A stretch of 64,000 bases of DNA from CALCNS01 sp937897315 (GCA_036744005.1 DAINOJ010000001.1:248001-312000), one strand, 5' to 3'. Numbered from the stretch's first letter, positions 15,312-24,206 are shown. The notes: generated by a model from the sequence alone, not told the origin. Program-made: numbers and translations.

Positions 15312-16592
15312 ATGATGGTTGTGAAGTGGCAAATCAATCGGGAGCGTATGCTGCGAGATCTAGACAACTTAAGGCAATTTGGTAAAACGGAGGATCAAGG
15401 CGTTTCTAGACATCCTTTTACTCCGGAAGATCACTTGGCACGCCAGTACCTCATACAGGAAGCCAAGAAATTTGGTTTTAGTGTTCGTTTGGACCCAGTT
15501 AGTACTGTTATTGCTCGATATGTTGGCAAAGATGAGAACGCACCAGCGATTTTACTGGGCTCTCATTATGATTCCGTCATCAATGGAGGAGCATTCGACG
15601 GGATCTTGGGTGTAGTGACTGCTTTAGAAGTACTGAGAGTGCTTAGCGAGAACAACATTCGTTTACAACACCCTGTAGAAATGATTGCTTTCAACGATGA
15701 AGAAGGTTCTCGCTTTGGTAAAGGTTTTGCCTGTAGTAAGGCGATGACCGGTCGCTTGACGCTAGAAGATGCAGAAACCAGTTTCGATAAAAATGGGATC
15801 TCCCTCGCAGAAGCGATGCAGAGGTCGGGATTTGAACCGAAGGATATCCCGTTAGCCAAGCGTCATTCAACAGAATTGCATGCCTTTGTGGAGTTGCACA
15901 TAGAACAGGGACCCGTTTTGGATGCTCATCAAGAAGATATCGGCATTGTCACCACCATTGTGGGAACCTGTCGTTACCAGATTACTATATTTGGAAGGCC
16001 TGATCATGCAGGTACGACGCCCATGACGATGCGGAAAGACCCTTTGGTAGCGGCTGCTAAAGTCATTGCAAAAATACCGGAACTCGCTCGTTTGTACGAC
16101 CCACAAGGAGTAGGTACGGTGGGCCAAATCAGTACAAAGCCCGGTGCAGCGAATGTCGTTCCGGCTTCTACCACGTTCTCACTCGATGTACGGTCTAAGA
16201 TTCCTGGAGCAGCAAGAAATGCGGTACAGCGCATTTTACAAGAGCTGGAGACGGTATGTGGAACAGAGCTGAAGTTCGAAGCGAAAAACTTAAAGTCGCT
16301 TCAACAAGAAACACCAGTGGAAATGCATCCACAAGTTCAACAAGCCATTGAGAGCTCCGTGCAGCAATTTGGGATTCCTTATCGGTACATGTTTAGTGGT
16401 GCTGGACATGATGCAGAACTCATCGCGGAGTTGTGTCCTACCGGCATGATTTTTGTTCCTAGCGTGGAGGGGCGCAGCCATAGTCCGTTCGAATATACAA
16501 AACCCGAGCACATTGAAATCGGTGCCCGGGTGATGATGCAAACCGTATTGAATTTGGACTCTATGGATTTGGGCGCAACCCAGAATAGATAA
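15312..16592 (+). CDS. M20 amidohydrolase (N-carbamoyl-L-amino acid hydrolase / allantoate amidohydrolase type)
   Basis: The 426-aa zinc hydrolase cleaves N-carbamoyl amino acids or allantoate-like ureides. Metal and catalytic segments: GSHYDSVINGGAFDG at about 84-98, AFNDEEGSRFGKGF at about 126-139, ELHIEQGPVLD at about 195-205, GRPDHAGTTPMTMRKDP (dimer domain) and GAGHDAELIAELCPTGMIFVPS near the C-terminus with SHSPFEY. Start at 15312 is the first of several closely spaced candidates (ATG 15312, ATG 15315, GTG 15321) after GAAAGG. No pyrimidine or purine degradation genes flank it. It overlaps the next gene convergently by 32 bp. Confidence 0.9.
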   Translation: MMVVKWQINRERMLRDLDNLRQFGKTEDQGVSRHPFTPEDHLARQYLIQEAKKFGFSVRLDPVSTVIARYVGKDENAPAILLGSHYDSVINGGAFDGILGVVTALEVLRVLSENNIRLQHPVEMIAFNDEEGSRFGKGFACSKAMTGRLTLEDAETSFDKNGISLAEAMQRSGFEPKDIPLAKRHSTELHAFVELHIEQGPVLDAHQEDIGIVTTIVGTCRYQITIFGRPDHAGTTPMTMRKDPLVAAAKVIAKIPELARLYDPQGVGTVGQISTKPGAANVVPASTTFSLDVRSKIPGAARNAVQRILQELETVCGTELKFEAKNLKSLQQETPVEMHPQVQQAIESSVQQFGIPYRYMFSGAGHDAELIAELCPTGMIFVPSVEGRSHSPFEYTKPEHIEIGARVMMQTVLNLDSMDLGATQNR

Positions 16593-17181
16593 GATAAACA
16601 GAAATCAGGATGGATCCGCTGATATCGATAATTTTTGTGTAAGGATGAGCAGGAGCTATGGCCACTGCAGTGAGCGCAATCACAACGCAAAGATCGACTG
16701 CAGACTTCGCTCGGTAAAGCTTCTCCTGCCCTTTCACAACTGCAACATAGGAATCGTGGGACATAGATCGATAACGCAACCAAAAATAGCTGTTGGTGAG
16801 CAAACCCAGAACTGCAATGGTCAAACCAACCGAAACATTTCCACCGGGTTGATACTGCCTAAATTGCATGACAGCCAGAATCAATAAAAGACAACCGGAG
16901 AAACACATAGAGATACGAACGGAGTGTTGGGAGAGCTTTTCCAAACGGTCTTGCTCTTCCGGCGTTACCGTTTTTCTTTTTAGCTGACGGTAAACCCACC
17001 AAGAAACGAACACCGCCCCAAGTTCCGTAGTTCGTCGAAGGAAATCAGCAAATTGTGTGATGGATAAGCTCATTAGCACCGATAAACCAGTGACCAGAGG
17101 TCCGGGTGAACTGAGTAATAAAGCAGACAGCATCGTTTTCTCGGCATCTCGAGGTTTTGCCTGATTGTGCATAGGCTTCAT
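16561..17181 (-). CDS. Membrane protein resembling a cation-diffusion-facilitator transmembrane domain
   Basis: The 206-aa protein has six predicted helices. The C-terminal half (DLCVVIALTAVAIAP then KIIDISGSILISVYLIYSGL) resembles the last helices of CDF/ZIP-like cation transporters. The second-helix Asp/His metal residues of true CDF proteins are not clearly present, and the cytoplasmic C-terminal domain is absent. A linker of charged residues (QLKRKTVTPEEQDRLEKL, about 65-82) separates the first helices. It lies one base downstream of the cytidylyltransferase-like gene, so the two are co-translated. Function unknown; the family call is tentative. Confidence 0.5.
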   Translation of the reverse strand: MKPMHNQAKPRDAEKTMLSALLLSSPGPLVTGLSVLMSLSITQFADFLRRTTELGAVFVSWWVYRQLKRKTVTPEEQDRLEKLSQHSVRISMCFSGCLLLILAVMQFRQYQPGGNVSVGLTIAVLGLLTNSYFWLRYRSMSHDSYVAVVKGQEKLYRAKSAVDLCVVIALTAVAIAPAHPYTKIIDISGSILISVYLIYSGLRPNP

Positions 17182-17182
17182 T

Positions 17183-17908
17183 TTAACCTCCTAATTGCCT
17201 AATGGTTAAAATGACAAACGAGATGTCGGTTGCAGCCGACAAAGGCACAGTGAGAGTATCAATACCACGATGGGATACCAGTTCTACCAACGCACATACT
17301 GGTGCAACCAAGAGGGCTAATAGTAAACACAAATACCATGGAAACACTGCATATGCCCAGCCGGTAAAAAATATAGCCGCTGCTGAAGCAAACGCCATGG
17401 CAAAGGTACCTTCTAATGTTTTCTTTTGATCCACCCCGGGTACACGTACAAAGTGTTTGCCAAATCGTTTCCCCACGAGTGCAGCTGCGGCATCGCCATA
17501 ACCCCAAGCCATAATCGCAATAGGGATGACTGCTTTCCAAAAGCTACCTCCCCATCCCCAATAAACCATGAACAAGATCATCATCATAACATATGCTAGT
17601 ATCAAGCTAGACTTTACTTCACCCTTGGATCGTTCATTGAGAAAGCGTTTATAAATACCAGTGTGTTCCAACAAGGTTAAAACCGGGTAGACGATGACTA
17701 TAAAAGCAAAGGAGATTAAAGTGGCAATCTGCCAAGTTTCACTGGTATAGATAAGTAAAAAAACGGACATAGCACAGGTAATATGGAAAGTCTTGCGAAT
17801 GACCTCAGAGGGAATCATATGAAGCTTACGCGCCATTAGAACTAGAAGAAGTGCAGAAACATAGAAACCAACGAGGTAGATAAAACCTCTAAATACGGCA
17901 GCGACCAC
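17183..17908 (-). CDS. Phosphatidate cytidylyltransferase / dolichol kinase-like membrane protein
   Basis: A 241-aa protein with about seven helices. The family block is IPIAIMAWGYGDAAAALVGKRFGKH followed by KKTLEGTFAMAF, as seen in CdsA-related and SEC59/VTE5-like prenol kinases. The N-terminal RKTFHITCAM matches the polyprenol/phytol kinase group, suggesting a CTP-dependent lipid-alcohol kinase rather than housekeeping CdsA. The substrate is not known. It forms a tight two-gene unit with the following membrane protein. Confidence 0.75.
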   Translation of the reverse strand: MVAAVFRGFIYLVGFYVSALLLVLMARKLHMIPSEVIRKTFHITCAMSVFLLIYTSETWQIATLISFAFIVIVYPVLTLLEHTGIYKRFLNERSKGEVKSSLILAYVMMMILFMVYWGWGGSFWKAVIPIAIMAWGYGDAAAALVGKRFGKHFVRVPGVDQKKTLEGTFAMAFASAAAIFFTGWAYAVFPWYLCLLLALLVAPVCALVELVSHRGIDTLTVPLSAATDISFVILTIRQLGG

Positions 17909-17977
17909 AGGCGCACCTCTTCTCTTTTAATATCTGTTATATTATACAAGGTTCCTCCGTTGAAAGCAACTGTGGAG

Positions 17978-18877
17978 CTACTCGGTTTGTTTTCGTATCC
18001 AAAGACTTTCGTGATGGTGGGGGTGAAAACCAATTTGATAATAGAATTGTTGTGATGAACCAACGAGGGCATACTTTGCGCCTAATTTTGCACAGCGATT
18101 CAGCGCTTCGTAAACCACAGCTCTACCTAAGCCCATCTTACGATATCGAGGATCCGTAGCAACCGGCTCGATTTCAGCTGCGTCATTTAGCGAATGATAC
18201 CACGCCCCAGAATGTGCTACATACTCTCCTTCAGGAGAAACAACGGCTAACACTAATTCAGGGAGGATCATTGGACTCGACAACATTTGTTTCCGTACCG
18301 CTATCGTTTCTTCATCAGTCGGCGTGGGGCCTTCATGATTGAAACCACACCACATCACTTGATTATATTGGTGCCAATCCCAAGAGTCTGCTTTGCTGAT
18401 GATCTGAAAACCTTCCGGTAAAACATAATCAAAATACTTGTCGAGATCGATGATGGAGGTATGATCTCCTTTGGTGGTAGGTATGAATCCTTTTGTGGCG
18501 GCGATTCGCTGCATAATACGGTCATGGTCGCTCACGACTAGCGTCAGATTATGCTGATGATGAAGGTTCGCTATCGCGTAATCCATCATCTCGGGTAACA
18601 AGTATCGGTAATCGGGATCGGTAACTAAAAAAGCCTCGCCCAAATGACTTTCGTAGGTTGCCAGAGCGACCAATTGCTCTTGATCTTCCCACAAACCAAT
18701 TCTGGATAACATGGTTCGGTCCAAGGCAGCATGAGTCGTCATCCATTCCCATCGAGTCCAGGTAAAATTGACTTCATATAAATCATAGCGATTGATACGC
18801 AATAAAAATTCGCGTACTTTCAAATAGTCTTTCGTAAAGAAAGGTTCTACGGAATAAGCTCTACATGTAATACTCAT
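17978..18877 (-). CDS. GNAT-family N-acetyltransferase
   Basis: This 299-aa protein has a C-terminal GNAT fold with acetyl-CoA-binding segment IEPVATDPRYRKMGLGRAVVYEAL (motif A, about 229-252) and a YYQIGF motif near the end. The N-terminal half looks like a second, degenerate GNAT-like domain (YLKVREFLLRINRYDL onward). ATG 18877 follows AAGGGAAGGGATCAAC; an upstream in-frame ATG at 18934 would reach into the duplicated palindromic element and is rejected. The substrate is unknown. It is a single-gene unit between the kinase-like operon and the repeat. Confidence 0.82.
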   Translation of the reverse strand: MSITCRAYSVEPFFTKDYLKVREFLLRINRYDLYEVNFTWTRWEWMTTHAALDRTMLSRIGLWEDQEQLVALATYESHLGEAFLVTDPDYRYLLPEMMDYAIANLHHQHNLTLVVSDHDRIMQRIAATKGFIPTTKGDHTSIIDLDKYFDYVLPEGFQIISKADSWDWHQYNQVMWCGFNHEGPTPTDEETIAVRKQMLSSPMILPELVLAVVSPEGEYVAHSGAWYHSLNDAAEIEPVATDPRYRKMGLGRAVVYEALNRCAKLGAKYALVGSSQQFYYQIGFHPHHHESLWIRKQTE

Positions 18878-18929
18878 GTTGATCCCTTCCCTTTTTGATA
18901 AAATTGAAAAATCAAATGAAGTATATTTT

Positions 18930-18988
18930 CGCAAATGTTACCATTTGCTCCGGATTCTCTCCACCAAACACAATAGCACACCTAGCGG
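18930..18988. repeat. Palindromic element, copy 1 (59 bp)
   Basis: The 59 bases starting CGCAAATGTTACCATTTGCT are repeated exactly at 19060-19118. Each copy begins with a hairpin GCAAATG-TTAC-CATTTGC and ends in CACACCTAGCGG. Copy 1 abuts the region upstream of the GNAT start and lacks the complementary arm that copy 2 has. Confidence 0.9.
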
Positions 18989-19059
18989 CTAGAGTTCAAT
19001 AAGGAGGACACTCCGTGGTTACGCTTTTGCTATGCAAAAGCTGCCAACCACTACGGCTA
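18989..19059. repeat. Spacer with internal hairpin between the two repeat copies
   Basis: These 71 bases contain GCTTTTGC-TAT-GCAAAAGC (19023-19041), a perfect 8-bp hairpin. It is nested within CCGTGGTT (19013-19020) and AACCACTACGG, giving a longer imperfect stem. No convincing ORF lies here. Confidence 0.7.
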
Positions 19060-19118
19060 CGCAAATGTTACCATTTGCTCCGGATTCTCTCCACCAAACA
19101 CAATAGCACACCTAGCGG
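19060..19118. repeat. Palindromic element, copy 2 (59 bp)
   Basis: This is identical to 18930-18988. It runs directly into a complementary arm (19118-19141), so that its last 31 bases form half of a 24-bp perfect hairpin that reaches the tRNA-Ala 3' end. Confidence 0.9.
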
Positions 19119-19141
19119 TGTGCTATTGTGTTTGGTGGAGA
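19088..19141 (-). repeat. 24-bp perfect hairpin joined to the tRNA-Ala 3' end
   Basis: Bases 19088-19111 are the exact complement of 19118-19141, with six loop bases (CTAGCG). The tRNA-Ala 3' terminus (19133-19141, including CCA) forms part of one arm. On the tRNA strand the distal arm is not followed by a T run. It is thus either an atypical terminator or processing element, or a relic of insertion at the tRNA end. Confidence 0.85.
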
Positions 19142-19208
19142 CGAAGAGGATCGAACTCTCGACCTTACGGATGCGAACCGTACGCTCTCCCAGCTGAGCT
19201 ACGTCCCC
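19133..19208 (-). tRNA. tRNA-Ala (CGC)
   Basis: A 76-nt cloverleaf on the minus strand: acceptor GGGGACG with CGTCTCC, containing the G3-U70 pair that identifies alanine tRNA, discriminator A and encoded CCA. D arm GCTCAGCTGGGAGAGC; anticodon stem TACGG/CCGTA with loop TTCGCAT, anticodon CGC (codon GCG); T loop AGTTCGATCC. Its 3' end lies inside the 24-bp inverted repeat. Confidence 0.96.
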
Positions 19209-19249
19209 GTGAATGACCTATATCATTATACCCAAATTTACTGATCGGG

Positions 19250-20155
19250 TCAAGAGGTGTGTAGAGAATTCTGTGTTTTGCGGTTTCGTCCTTCATATAA
19301 CGTCAGCAATAGCACCGAAGACAAGATAAATATCGTACCTAGAATGGTTTTGGTGTTAAAGTGGTCGTGAAATACGACAACACCCCAAAATATGCTGGTT
19401 AATGGCTCGAAAGTACTAAGAATCGCTGTGTTTTGAGGTCCAACCATGCGTACTCCCATTTGGAAACAAACCACTGCAACAACCGTGAGGGAGATGGAAA
19501 AGAACCAAGTCAAAGCCCAAGCAAAGGGTGTTAAATGATAAGTAAATGTATCGGTTGCTTGTGTATAGGCAAATACCAAAATGGAACACACCAATGAGTT
19601 GTAAAAACTATACTTGAAGGGGTTCATTTTACTTAAGCCGCTTTTATCCAAATATACAATATAAGTAGCAAAAGTGATTCCGGATGACAAGGCCAATAAA
19701 ATCCCCAACGCATTTGTGGGTGAACCTGGGCTGTAAAACAATAAGATTCCGACAGTACTCATCATCAGACTAATGATCTTGACTTTGTCAATCCGATCTT
19801 GAAAAAACAGAAAACACTCCAAGAATACAATCACTGGATTGATATAATGCAAAGTGGTTGCCATGCTGGAATCGATATAATGATAACTTGTGTACATCAA
19901 TATAGGAGTGAGAGCAGCTCCAATCGAGCCAACAACGAAAAACTTTTTGATCTCGCTGGGTTTGATCCACAGATTGTCTCGCGATGTCCGCAACATAATT
20001 AAAAATAGAATTGGCAATGGTAAGAAATTGCGATAAAAGACAACGCTCATCGCATTGGCTCCGCCCAAATACATGTTTTTGACAAATAAAGGCATGGTGC
20101 CAAACATGACGGCAGAAGTGATCATCAAGAGGGACCCTTTTAGTTTGCTGCTCAT
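19250..20155 (-). CDS. EamA/DMT-family transporter
   Basis: A second drug/metabolite exporter of 301 aa with ten helices in two EamA repeats. The first repeat starts LLMITSAVMFGTMPLFVKNMY and the second contains TFEPLTSIFWGVVVFHD, a hallmark of the family. It shares only family-level similarity with the 6088-6990 gene, so it is not a recent copy. ATG 20155 has AAAGGA nine bases upstream; an ATG at 20179 lacks a ribosome site. It lies next to the M42 peptidase cluster, where an amino-acid exporter would make sense, but this is inference. Confidence 0.87.
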   Translation of the reverse strand: MSSKLKGSLLMITSAVMFGTMPLFVKNMYLGGANAMSVVFYRNFLPLPILFLIMLRTSRDNLWIKPSEIKKFFVVGSIGAALTPILMYTSYHYIDSSMATTLHYINPVIVFLECFLFFQDRIDKVKIISLMMSTVGILLFYSPGSPTNALGILLALSSGITFATYIVYLDKSGLSKMNPFKYSFYNSLVCSILVFAYTQATDTFTYHLTPFAWALTWFFSISLTVVAVVCFQMGVRMVGPQNTAILSTFEPLTSIFWGVVVFHDHFNTKTILGTIFILSSVLLLTLYEGRNRKTQNSLHTS

Positions 20156-20230
20156 CGATAACATCCTTTGAGGTTTCATAAGAATGGAGGGACGGAAAGG
20201 ATGCTCCGCCCCTCCTCATTCTAAAAACCT

Positions 20231-21232
20231 TTAGACTTTAGGAAAGGTATTCTGTAATAAGGCAACCATAAGTTTTATGCCGTTGGCAACATCGTCCATG
20301 TCAACCATTTCTGAGGGAGTATGAATATATCGGCAGGCAATGGACATCACCCCGGATGGTACTCCTGATTTGGTCAGATGAATCGCACCGGAATCGGTAC
20401 CACCAGCCTCAAGCACTTCCATTTGATAAGGAATACCCTCTTTGCTAGCAACTTCCTTCATGTATTGGATCATCGCTGGATGGCAAAGCACTGAAGAGTC
20501 TCGAACTTTAACTGTAGGTCCTTTACCTAGTGAGACTTCCATAGTGACTCCTTTTGGTGTATCACCTGTGCGCGTGACATCTACCGCAATACCATAATCC
20601 GGGTCTACGGCGTAAGCAGAGGTGCGTGCACCACGTAGTCCGACTTCTTCCTGAACAGTAAAAACAAAGTGGCATTCAGCAGCGGGATTTTTCAATTGCT
20701 TGATGGTTTCGATGAGCACCACACATGCGATCCGATCATCCATGGCTTTGGATACCATGCGTTTCCCTAAATCGATACACTCATAATCTGCTCCGGCACA
20801 ATCGCCAATCTGAACTTTCTCCATGGCCTCCGCTCTTGAAGTTGCGCCGATATCGACATACATTTTTGCTAAAGTAAGAGATTCCCCCGCTTCTAGCTTT
20901 TCAGCACCATAGACACCTCGAGTTCCGTTACCAAAGATACAACGGGTACCCAACAAAACATAAGGATTCAAGCCCCCTAAATTGGTGAAGCGTAAAAATC
21001 CATTCTCATCGATATGAGTGACCATAATGCCGATTTCGTCCATATGCGCAGCTAACATGACCTTGGGACCTGTTCCATTCTTTACCGCAATGACATTCCC
21101 TAGAGCATCGATACGAACCGAATCGACGAAGGGTTTAATCTCATCCATTATGATATGCGCCACATTGGTTTCTAACCCGGTAGGACCATACGCTGTGACG
21201 ATTTTTTTGGTTAGTGTTTTCAATTCCATCAT
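20231..21232 (-). CDS. M42-family aminopeptidase (paralogue 1)
   Basis: A 333-aa dinuclear-metal aminopeptidase of the FrvX/YsdC/TET group, usually large self-compartmentalised oligomers that degrade peptides. The expected ligands are all visible: His in AAHMDEIGIM (about 63-72), Asp in SKAMDDRIACV, the catalytic Glu pair in TVQEEVGLRGA (about 209-219), Asp in AVDVTRTGD and His in CRYIHTPSEM near the end. It overlaps the second paralogue by 4 bp (ATGA) and is the last gene of a four-gene peptidase operon. Confidence 0.93.
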   Translation of the reverse strand: MMELKTLTKKIVTAYGPTGLETNVAHIIMDEIKPFVDSVRIDALGNVIAVKNGTGPKVMLAAHMDEIGIMVTHIDENGFLRFTNLGGLNPYVLLGTRCIFGNGTRGVYGAEKLEAGESLTLAKMYVDIGATSRAEAMEKVQIGDCAGADYECIDLGKRMVSKAMDDRIACVVLIETIKQLKNPAAECHFVFTVQEEVGLRGARTSAYAVDPDYGIAVDVTRTGDTPKGVTMEVSLGKGPTVKVRDSSVLCHPAMIQYMKEVASKEGIPYQMEVLEAGGTDSGAIHLTKSGVPSGVMSIACRYIHTPSEMVDMDDVANGIKLMVALLQNTFPKV

Positions 21233-22257
21233 TTAATTTCAAACCCTCCTGTTTCTATGGCATGAATCAAAGCTTTGACCAATTGAATGGTGTTGTTGTA
21301 ATCCTCTAAATGGATGACAGATATGGGTGAATGACAATACCGGGTAGGAACAGCAATCTCAATGGTGGGTACACCGGCACGAGTTTGATTGATCTTCCCA
21401 CTATCGTTACCACCGGTCGCTGTGTTTTTGTATTGATAAGGAATGCCAAGAGTCTCTGCTGTTTTAGCAGCGAGTTGGATTAATTTGCGATCACTGATGA
21501 CCGAGTTGTCCATGAAAGTCAAGGAAGGACCTGCCCCGCAACGGGTTGAGACAAGGTGGTCCTCTACATCGGTGACATCATGGGCGGTCGTCCCTTCCAG
21601 AGAAATAGCCACTTGCGGGTCTATGGCATAGGCAGCGACTCCGGCTCCACGTAAGCCAATTTCCTCGGAGACCGTAAAGACACCATACACGGGGGCATGA
21701 TAAGTCTCTTTCAGGACTTCAGCTAGAACCGCACAGCCAACACGATTATCGAAAGACTTACCTTTCGCAAAGCCATCACCGAAGGTCTCATACTCTGTAT
21801 CAAACACGGCATAATCGCCAATGCTGACTACTTTCTCAGCATCTTCTTTATTCTTGGCACCAATGTCAATGTATAATGATTCTAAGGGGATGGGCACGAG
21901 TCGTTCTTCCGGACGCTGTAAATGGATTGCCTTCGCACCAATTACACCCGGTAATTTCTTCTTCCCTACCCGAACCACTTTGGCTACTAGAACTCTAGGA
22001 TCGATACCACCCACGGCTTTGAAGTAAAGCAAGCCGGTATTATCGATTTGCACTATCATCAAACCAATTTCGTCCATGTGCGCCGCCAACATAATTCTGG
22101 GACCGGGCTTTCCTTCGTTCTGGCTGACAATGAGGTTTCCTAGCATATCGGTTTTCGTTTTTAATGGATAACCTGCTAACTCTTCCCTTATGACTGCCCG
22201 AACTTCGTATTCATCGCCGGCAACACCGGCAGCTTCAGTGATTCGTTTTAATAACAT
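21229..22257 (-). CDS. M42-family aminopeptidase (paralogue 2)
   Basis: A 342-aa relative of the adjacent genes with AAHMDEIGLMI, KSFDNRVGCAV, TVSEEIGLRGAG and TRYCHSPISV supplying the metal site and catalytic Glu. The fourth metal ligand position reads SLEGTTAHD, with Glu instead of Asp, a substitution that also occurs in other M42 enzymes. ATG 22257 is preceded by GGAGGAATTATC; a TTG at 22281 is poorer. It overlaps paralogue 1 by 4 bp and paralogue 3 by 10 bp. Confidence 0.92.
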   Translation of the reverse strand: MLLKRITEAAGVAGDEYEVRAVIREELAGYPLKTKTDMLGNLIVSQNEGKPGPRIMLAAHMDEIGLMIVQIDNTGLLYFKAVGGIDPRVLVAKVVRVGKKKLPGVIGAKAIHLQRPEERLVPIPLESLYIDIGAKNKEDAEKVVSIGDYAVFDTEYETFGDGFAKGKSFDNRVGCAVLAEVLKETYHAPVYGVFTVSEEIGLRGAGVAAYAIDPQVAISLEGTTAHDVTDVEDHLVSTRCGAGPSLTFMDNSVISDRKLIQLAAKTAETLGIPYQYKNTATGGNDSGKINQTRAGVPTIEIAVPTRYCHSPISVIHLEDYNNTIQLVKALIHAIETGGFEIK

Positions 22258-23303
22258 GATAATTCCTCCACAAAAGCACAATCGACAGCCGCAATGAAGT
22301 AGGCTAAGAGTTTGCCCGATTGTTGGATATCGGAGTAGGATAATGTTTCGACCGCAGTATGCATGTAGCGAAGAGGAATGGACACGACTCCCGTTGCTAC
22401 ACCACTTTGGCTAATCTGCATTGCCCAAGCATCCGTTCCGGTTGCTCCGGGGGCGGCAGACAAGGAAATGGGTATGCGAGTTTCTTTTGCCACTTTTTTC
22501 AGTAGAGCCAATACCTTGGGGTGAACGTTTGGTCCCATGGCAATGGAGGGTCCACCACCCATGGGTGAGGTATTGTATTCCGGTACAGCGGGCATGCGAC
22601 CATGACATACATCGATGGCAATACCAATGTCAGGCATAATACCATAGGTGGAAGTGATGGCACCACGCATACCAACTTCCTCTTGAACCGTGGCAACGGC
22701 AAAAACATTGGCTGTATGTTTGAGTTTTTTTAACTCTTCCAAGCATTCCAGCATCACTAAAACTCCAGCACGGTCATCCATGGCTTTGCCGGCTAGCCAG
22801 TCATTCTGTAATTCTTGCATCGATCTTTTGATGGTGATCAGGTCCCCTACTTGTACATACTCTCTTGCTTTTTCGGCAGGATAACCAATATCGATGAGTA
22901 GGCCAGATAATGGGATGGTTTTCTTTCGTTCGTCCATCGGAGTTAAATGAGGGGGTTTGGCTACTACAAGACCTAACAGGGTTTTCTTGCCATGAACCCA
23001 TACTTCTTGAGCAGGAAGGGTACGTTGATCGAATCCACCAATTTGTGTGACATGGATGAAACCTTTATCATCGATCTTCGTGACCATAAGGCCAATTTCA
23101 TCCATATGACCTGCTAACATAATGTTCGGTGAATTTTCCTGTCCACTTCCAGAAATTTTGGCGATTACGTTACCCAAGGCATCTTTGCGGATGTCTTCGG
23201 TATATGGTTTAAAGAGTTCTTGAATCAATTCAGCAACCGGTGCTTCGAACCCGGAGACCCCGGTACTTTCAATCATGGATTTGAGTTGTTCTTTACCGTT
23301 CAA
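22248..23303 (-). CDS. M42-family aminopeptidase (paralogue 3)
   Basis: A 351-aa M42 enzyme starting at TTG 23303 behind AAAGGAGGAG. Metal and catalytic segments: AGHMDEIGLMV, GKAMDDRAGVLV, TVQEEVGMRGAIT, AIDVCHGRMP and LRYMHTAVET. Overall divergence among the three copies is large, so the tandem array is old and each may have a different side-chain preference, as with archaeal TET peptidases that assemble together. It follows the DUF4438 gene by 36 bp in the same operon. Confidence 0.92.
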   Translation of the reverse strand: MNGKEQLKSMIESTGVSGFEAPVAELIQELFKPYTEDIRKDALGNVIAKISGSGQENSPNIMLAGHMDEIGLMVTKIDDKGFIHVTQIGGFDQRTLPAQEVWVHGKKTLLGLVVAKPPHLTPMDERKKTIPLSGLLIDIGYPAEKAREYVQVGDLITIKRSMQELQNDWLAGKAMDDRAGVLVMLECLEELKKLKHTANVFAVATVQEEVGMRGAITSTYGIMPDIGIAIDVCHGRMPAVPEYNTSPMGGGPSIAMGPNVHPKVLALLKKVAKETRIPISLSAAPGATGTDAWAMQISQSGVATGVVSIPLRYMHTAVETLSYSDIQQSGKLLAYFIAAVDCAFVEELSCY

Positions 23304-23339
23304 ACAGAGCTCCTCCTTTTGTCTCGGAATGTTTTACTG

Positions 23340-24206
23340 CTAAATATCGTCACGGACTCCTAAAAAATGAGCAATATTGGCTTTGGTATCCTTTATGCCT
23401 TGAATTTTACCGGTCTTGCTGGTGAATAAAGTGGTGATGCCAGGACCATGGCCCATAATCACACAATTGCTATGAACGACAACACCAACCGTAACAGCAC
23501 CTTTCAGGTAACCGCGACCGTAACTGGTATCACAGTTCCGTAATAAGACCAAATCGCCAAAACGCAATTTCCCTAACCCACAGGCTTCATAGCTTTCGGG
23601 ATCGTGAGTCATAATATCGTAGTCCCCTGTGTCTGCTGTGGCAGAGCCAATACCGGAGCCCATGAGGTGAGCAGGAACTTCCGTCACAACAGGAACTTGT
23701 AGGACCCCATCGACAACGGTTAGATTCATTTTTTCTAGTAAATCCGGATCACAATTTTTAATCATGACTTCAGGCGCTTCTTCAATGGCTAAACCCATGC
23801 CAACACTTTTGACCATAATTTTATCGCCAATGATCATTTTTTCTAAATCCTCTTTGGCGAAATATACTAAAACATGTTCGATTCCACCATGGGTACCTGT
23901 CACATAACCGTTAGCGCCTTTTGCGTCACCACTCACCACTTTCGCCTGATTACCAACACAGGCGTAAGAGTTTAGACCACTATTTTTGGTTGGGTCGTCT
24001 AACTTCATACTGACTCCTGGTTCGACATGATCTCCGATTACATCCATGCAACTGTCACCAATCGCCCAGTTGTAGGTAATGCCACCGGTTCCTGGTAAAG
24101 GTATGGCTTTTCCGTTGGTGTCAATACGATATACTGAGGGTTTTTTGGGTTGAGAAATCTCTCCGATTACACCGATCATGGCTAATCTGTCTCGATTGGT
24201 TTTCAT
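23340..24206 (-). CDS. DUF4438 domain protein
   Basis: The 288-aa protein is cytosolic (no signal peptide or helix) and matches my recollection of DUF4438. Its N-terminal block PGTGGITYNWAIGDSCMDVIGDHVEPGVS and the Gly-rich YVTGTHGGIEHVLVYF and GHGPGITTLF stretches are distinctive. Its biochemical role is unknown to me. It leads the three-gene M42 peptidase cluster and shares its promoter region, so a link to peptide or amino-acid turnover is suggested by position only. Confidence 0.7.
   Translation of the reverse strand: MKTNRDRLAMIGVIGEISQPKKPSVYRIDTNGKAIPLPGTGGITYNWAIGDSCMDVIGDHVEPGVSMKLDDPTKNSGLNSYACVGNQAKVVSGDAKGANGYVTGTHGGIEHVLVYFAKEDLEKMIIGDKIMVKSVGMGLAIEEAPEVMIKNCDPDLLEKMNLTVVDGVLQVPVVTEVPAHLMGSGIGSATADTGDYDIMTHDPESYEACGLGKLRFGDLVLLRNCDTSYGRGYLKGAVTVGVVVHSNCVIMGHGPGITTLFTSKTGKIQGIKDTKANIAHFLGVRDDI

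Noticed and set aside
19015..19197. A 60-aa plus-strand ORF across the repeat and tRNA-Ala
   Set aside because: It reads through palindromes and a tRNA in antisense and has no ribosome site.
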